From NCBI GenBank assembly GCA_964490325.1, contig CAZBBX010000001.1:62001-126000 (forward strand): 64,000 bases of DNA, in the 5' to 3' direction. Positions 62,130-64,000 of the stretch are shown here, piece by piece. The DNA comes from DAOPJM01 sp964490325. Lineage in GTDB: Bacteria; Bacillota; Clostridia; Christensenellales; CAG-138. Position 1 is the first letter of the stretch. Every line of letters begins with the position of its first letter. Below the pieces are notes generated by a model. It did no database searches. It worked only from the letters and a program-made list of their open reading frames with translations, and was not told where the DNA came from. Made by a program: the position numbers and the translations under genes.

Positions 62130-62969
62130 TTATAGGCAACGCAGCGGGAACACGCCGCCAAGTCCCTCGCCGTCCGTCTCGGCAGCCGCCATCAGACGCG
62201 GCAAAAGCTCTGCCGCCGCATAGCGCAGCAGCTCTTCGCTGCGCTGTCCTAAACGAAGTTTTCCCGCCGCTGTCACCGCAGCCATGTCCAACGTAAGCGC
62301 CGTCTCCGTCTCCGTTGTGACGCAAAAACCCTTCGGCAGCTCGTCAAAAAGTACATCCTCAGCAACGGGACGATAAAGATTGAACACCGCTTCTGCGCTG
62401 TCGCCCACAGCGGCTTGCCACACAGCGATCAAGCGCTCGGGTCTGATGCGGTGCAGCAATTCTCCCTCCACGCACAGCTCGCCCAAATAGGTCACCACAT
62501 AGCGTACGCCCGATGGCTCGTCCGCAATGGGGCGACAAAGCGGATAATCGATGGAGCAGGGCAGCTCGTGCGCTGCATCCGTTTCATCGTAGCGCATGAA
62601 GAAGCGATCCAGCTCTGTCAAAGTGTCGCGATAGGCAATATTGTCCGTGGGCAGCTCCATGCGCCGCACCTGATGCAGCAGCAGCTTGCCCCGCCGCTGC
62701 AGGCGCTTCAGCTCGCGCTGTCCCTGCTCCCAAAGCGCTTTGGGGCTTGGCAGCTCCAAGGAAGGATCCATAGGCTCTGCTTCCAAGGCGGTCTCTATGG
62801 CATACTGCAGGGACTTGAGCAAGTCCTGTACCGTGTCCAATGGGACAGAACTGTCCGTACAGCCTGTACTGCGCTGCGTACGCTCAGCCAAAAGCTTGTA
62901 CAGCTCCGCGTACCATTCCTCTTGGCGTTTCTTGTCCAGCCGCTCGCCGAGCGTCATTTCCAATGTCAT
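62130..62969 (-). CDS. Uncharacterised protein, DUF6179-like
   Basis: 279 residues, soluble, starting behind GGGGGG. It has a helical first half (about 10-110) with LKSLQYAIETALEAE and KLLLHQVRRMELPTDNIAYRDTLTELDRFFMRYD, then a segment SIDYPLC...GVRYVVTYLGELCVEGELLHRI and a C-terminal FCVTTETETALTLDMAAVT. I associate it, from memory only, with the DUF6179 family that occurs next to DUF6323 genes in Clostridia; it would be shorter than some members. No known function, and no catalytic motif seen. It forms a pair with the gene 37 nt upstream. Confidence 0.6.
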   Translation of the reverse strand: MTLEMTLGERLDKKRQEEWYAELYKLLAERTQRSTGCTDSSVPLDTVQDLLKSLQYAIETALEAEPMDPSLELPSPKALWEQGQRELKRLQRRGKLLLHQVRRMELPTDNIAYRDTLTELDRFFMRYDETDAAHELPCSIDYPLCRPIADEPSGVRYVVTYLGELCVEGELLHRIRPERLIAVWQAAVGDSAEAVFNLYRPVAEDVLFDELPKGFCVTTETETALTLDMAAVTAAGKLRLGQRSEELLRYAAAELLPRLMAAAETDGEGLGGVFPLRCL

Positions 62970-63006
62970 TCGTTCCCCCCGTCAGGCTTGCTTCTTCGCG
63001 CTGCCG

Positions 63007-63474
63007 CTAAAATGCTTCCCTGTTTCCCCCATCCTTTTCTGCCCATGCCTGCAATTCCTCCACGTCTGCAACGCCAAGAAAATGCAGGTCGCCTTCCGTC
63101 GCGTCATATGCATGGCGCAGCAGAGCAAGCACGTCCTCATCGGTGAGACGTTCTCTTGCCTCCGTCTTGACACGATAGAATACAGCGACCAGCGCTTCCA
63201 GAGTGTCCGCGTAGTCTGCCTGCTCGATGCGCGAGTCATCGAGAAAGGTCTCGATAAGCGCAGGCAGGGCGCTTGCGCCAAACTCCACCCTTCGGTTGTC
63301 CAAAAGAGCGGCGTCACGCCTTTCTTGCAGGCGCTGTGCTCGTTCGATCGTCAGGCTCAGGCCGAAGCGAATGCTCTCCTCGTTGAGACGTACGAGTGCC
63401 TGCAGCTCCGCCGTGCGCACCGATACAGCTTCGTTGGTATGCCGCAGAGTTAGTTTGTTCGTCTCGTTATCCAT
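63007..63474 (-). CDS. Uncharacterised protein, DUF6323-like
   Basis: 155 residues, acidic, mostly helical. The N-terminus TNKLTLRHTNEAVSVRTAELQALVRLNEES is followed by FGLSLTIERAQRLQERRDAAL and a C-terminal helix pair EEDVLALL-like. I associate it tentatively with DUF6323. The ATG at 63474 has no ribosome binding site, and a promoter sits so close that the mRNA should be almost leaderless. No function known. Confidence 0.6.
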   Translation of the reverse strand: MDNETNKLTLRHTNEAVSVRTAELQALVRLNEESIRFGLSLTIERAQRLQERRDAALLDNRRVEFGASALPALIETFLDDSRIEQADYADTLEALVAVFYRVKTEARERLTDEDVLALLRHAYDATEGDLHFLGVADVEELQAWAEKDGGNREAF

Positions 63475-63483
63475 CTATGTATA

Positions 63484-63512
63484 TTTTTATCACAAAAACG
63501 GGAAAAGTACAA
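63484..63512 (-). promoter_or_regulatory. Candidate promoter of the DUF6323/DUF6179-like pair
   Basis: Minus-strand TTGTAC (63512-63507), 17 bp, TAAAAA (63489-63484). The predicted RNA start is about 3 nt before the ATG at 63474. Confidence 0.45.
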
Positions 63513-63555
63513 GTCTTGCATTTTTATCGGATCTGTGGTATACACGCGGAAAACG

Positions 63556-64000
63556 TTAAGCATCCATCTGTGAAAGGATCTCCTCCAAGGCGCGAACCGC
63601 AGCCAAAGCGCAGCTTTCACACTGATCCTGCGTGATCGTGTAGGCCGTGTCGCTTTGTTCCTCCAAATAGGGCAGATGGATGAACCCCGCCTTCATGCCG
63701 CGGCCGTCCAAGGTTGCCTGCCGCAGCGCAGTGTACAGCACGGCATTGCAAAGATAGGTGCCCGCCGAATCGGAATACCTTGCCTTGACCCCGCAGCGCT
63801 TGATGGCATTGCGCATTTGTACATAGGGCAGGTTGGCAAAATAGGCGCTTGGGCCTTCCGTATCGATGAGTCCATTTTGGTATATGCCCTTCTCATCGGC
63901 TCTGCTTGACGCAGCAAGGTTGATGGCCACGCGTTCCAAACATACTGCGCTGCGTCCGCCTGCCAAGCCAAAGGACAAAACGGCGTCGGGCATCCTGCGC
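63556..64000 (-). CDS. pcp: Pyroglutamyl-peptidase I, C-terminal part (5' end outside the window)
   Basis: The frame stays open to the window edge (Arg-Arg precede the first Met), so the N-terminus is missing. The visible 148 residues hold the Cys-protease triad of peptidase family C15: Glu in GGRSAVCLERVAIN, Cys in SDSAGTYLCNAVLY and His in GFIHLPYL. The enzyme removes N-terminal pyroglutamate from peptides. The family is about 210 residues, so some 60 are off the edge. Confidence 0.92.
   Translation of the reverse strand, partial: RRMPDAVLSFGLAGGRSAVCLERVAINLAASSRADEKGIYQNGLIDTEGPSAYFANLPYVQMRNAIKRCGVKARYSDSAGTYLCNAVLYTALRQATLDGRGMKAGFIHLPYLEEQSDTAYTITQDQCESCALAAVRALEEILSQMDA

Noticed and set aside
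1..64000. tRNA/rRNA genes, CRISPR arrays, insertion sequences, prophage genes
   Set aside because: No cloverleaf-like segments, spaced identical repeats, transposases, integrases or phage structural genes were seen; intergenic space is small throughout.

Overview
The window reads as the chromosome of an anaerobic, spore-related Clostridia-type member of the Bacillota (Firmicutes). The evidence is the canonical Firmicutes gene order def-fmt-rsmB-rlmN-prpC-prkC-rsgA-rpe, a recJ-apt-relA-dtd-hemZ block, pta-ackA, a CwlJ-type spore cortex hydrolase, strong AGGAGG ribosome binding sites almost everywhere, and secreted proteins carrying dockerin modules as in fibre-degrading gut or rumen Clostridia. 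The DNA is moderately GC-rich. Almost all of it is coding. I see no tRNA, rRNA, CRISPR array, insertion sequence or prophage. I cannot name the species.

Layout. 1-2.9 kb: a heterodimeric ABC exporter (first half cut by the window edge). 3-4 kb: a membrane-anchored XRE regulator on the minus strand with a LiaF-like tail. 4.1-11.6 kb: the def...rpe housekeeping operon, from formyl-methionine handling through RNA methylation, Ser/Thr kinase and phosphatase, and ribosome GTPase to ribulose-phosphate epimerase. 11.7-19.0 kb (minus): DUF523, response regulator, histidine kinase, HtrA protease, aminotransferase, MutS2. 19.3-21.1 kb: divergent uridine phosphorylase and an OGG1-like DNA glycosylase. 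21.2-30.4 kb is the accessory part: a secreted SH3-repeat protein, a 1008-residue leucine-rich-repeat protein with dockerin (with a stop codon early in its signal peptide), a CwlJ/GerQ-like pair, a GtrA-like membrane protein, a SorC-type regulator and a pectin-binding-like DUF4353/dockerin protein.

30.5-40.6 kb (plus): rpsT, rqcH, rdgB, a YfcE-like phosphodiesterase, then a complete glycine cleavage cluster gcvT-gcvH-gcvPA-gcvPB-lpd followed by glyA, which together interconvert glycine, serine and methylene-THF. 40.6-45.7 kb: a beta-CASP RNase-like hydrolase (plus), then on minus TIGR04086, yajC, a 51-residue membrane peptide and the iscR-nifS-nifU iron-sulfur operon. 45.9-50.1 kb: glnS, gltX, ychF. 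50.2-60.0 kb (minus): hemZ, MBL hydrolase, dtd, relA, apt, recJ, ackA, pta. 60.1-61.3 kb: tmcAL, which uses acetate, divergent from pta. 61.4-64 kb (minus): DUF2461, an uncharacterised protein pair (DUF6179/DUF6323-like) and a truncated pyroglutamyl peptidase.

The most interesting signals are regulatory and structural rather than one large unknown cassette: a 22-bp-phased CTCAAC array next to the XRE-LiaF regulator; a leaderless promoter-start arrangement for the glycosylase; the TGA in the LRR signal peptide; a perfect 12-bp inverted repeat that hides the gtrA ribosome binding site in read-through RNA but not in RNA from the internal promoter; a CwlJ/GerQ-like pair; and terminator hairpins that abut the ribosome binding site of the next gene with no room for a promoter.
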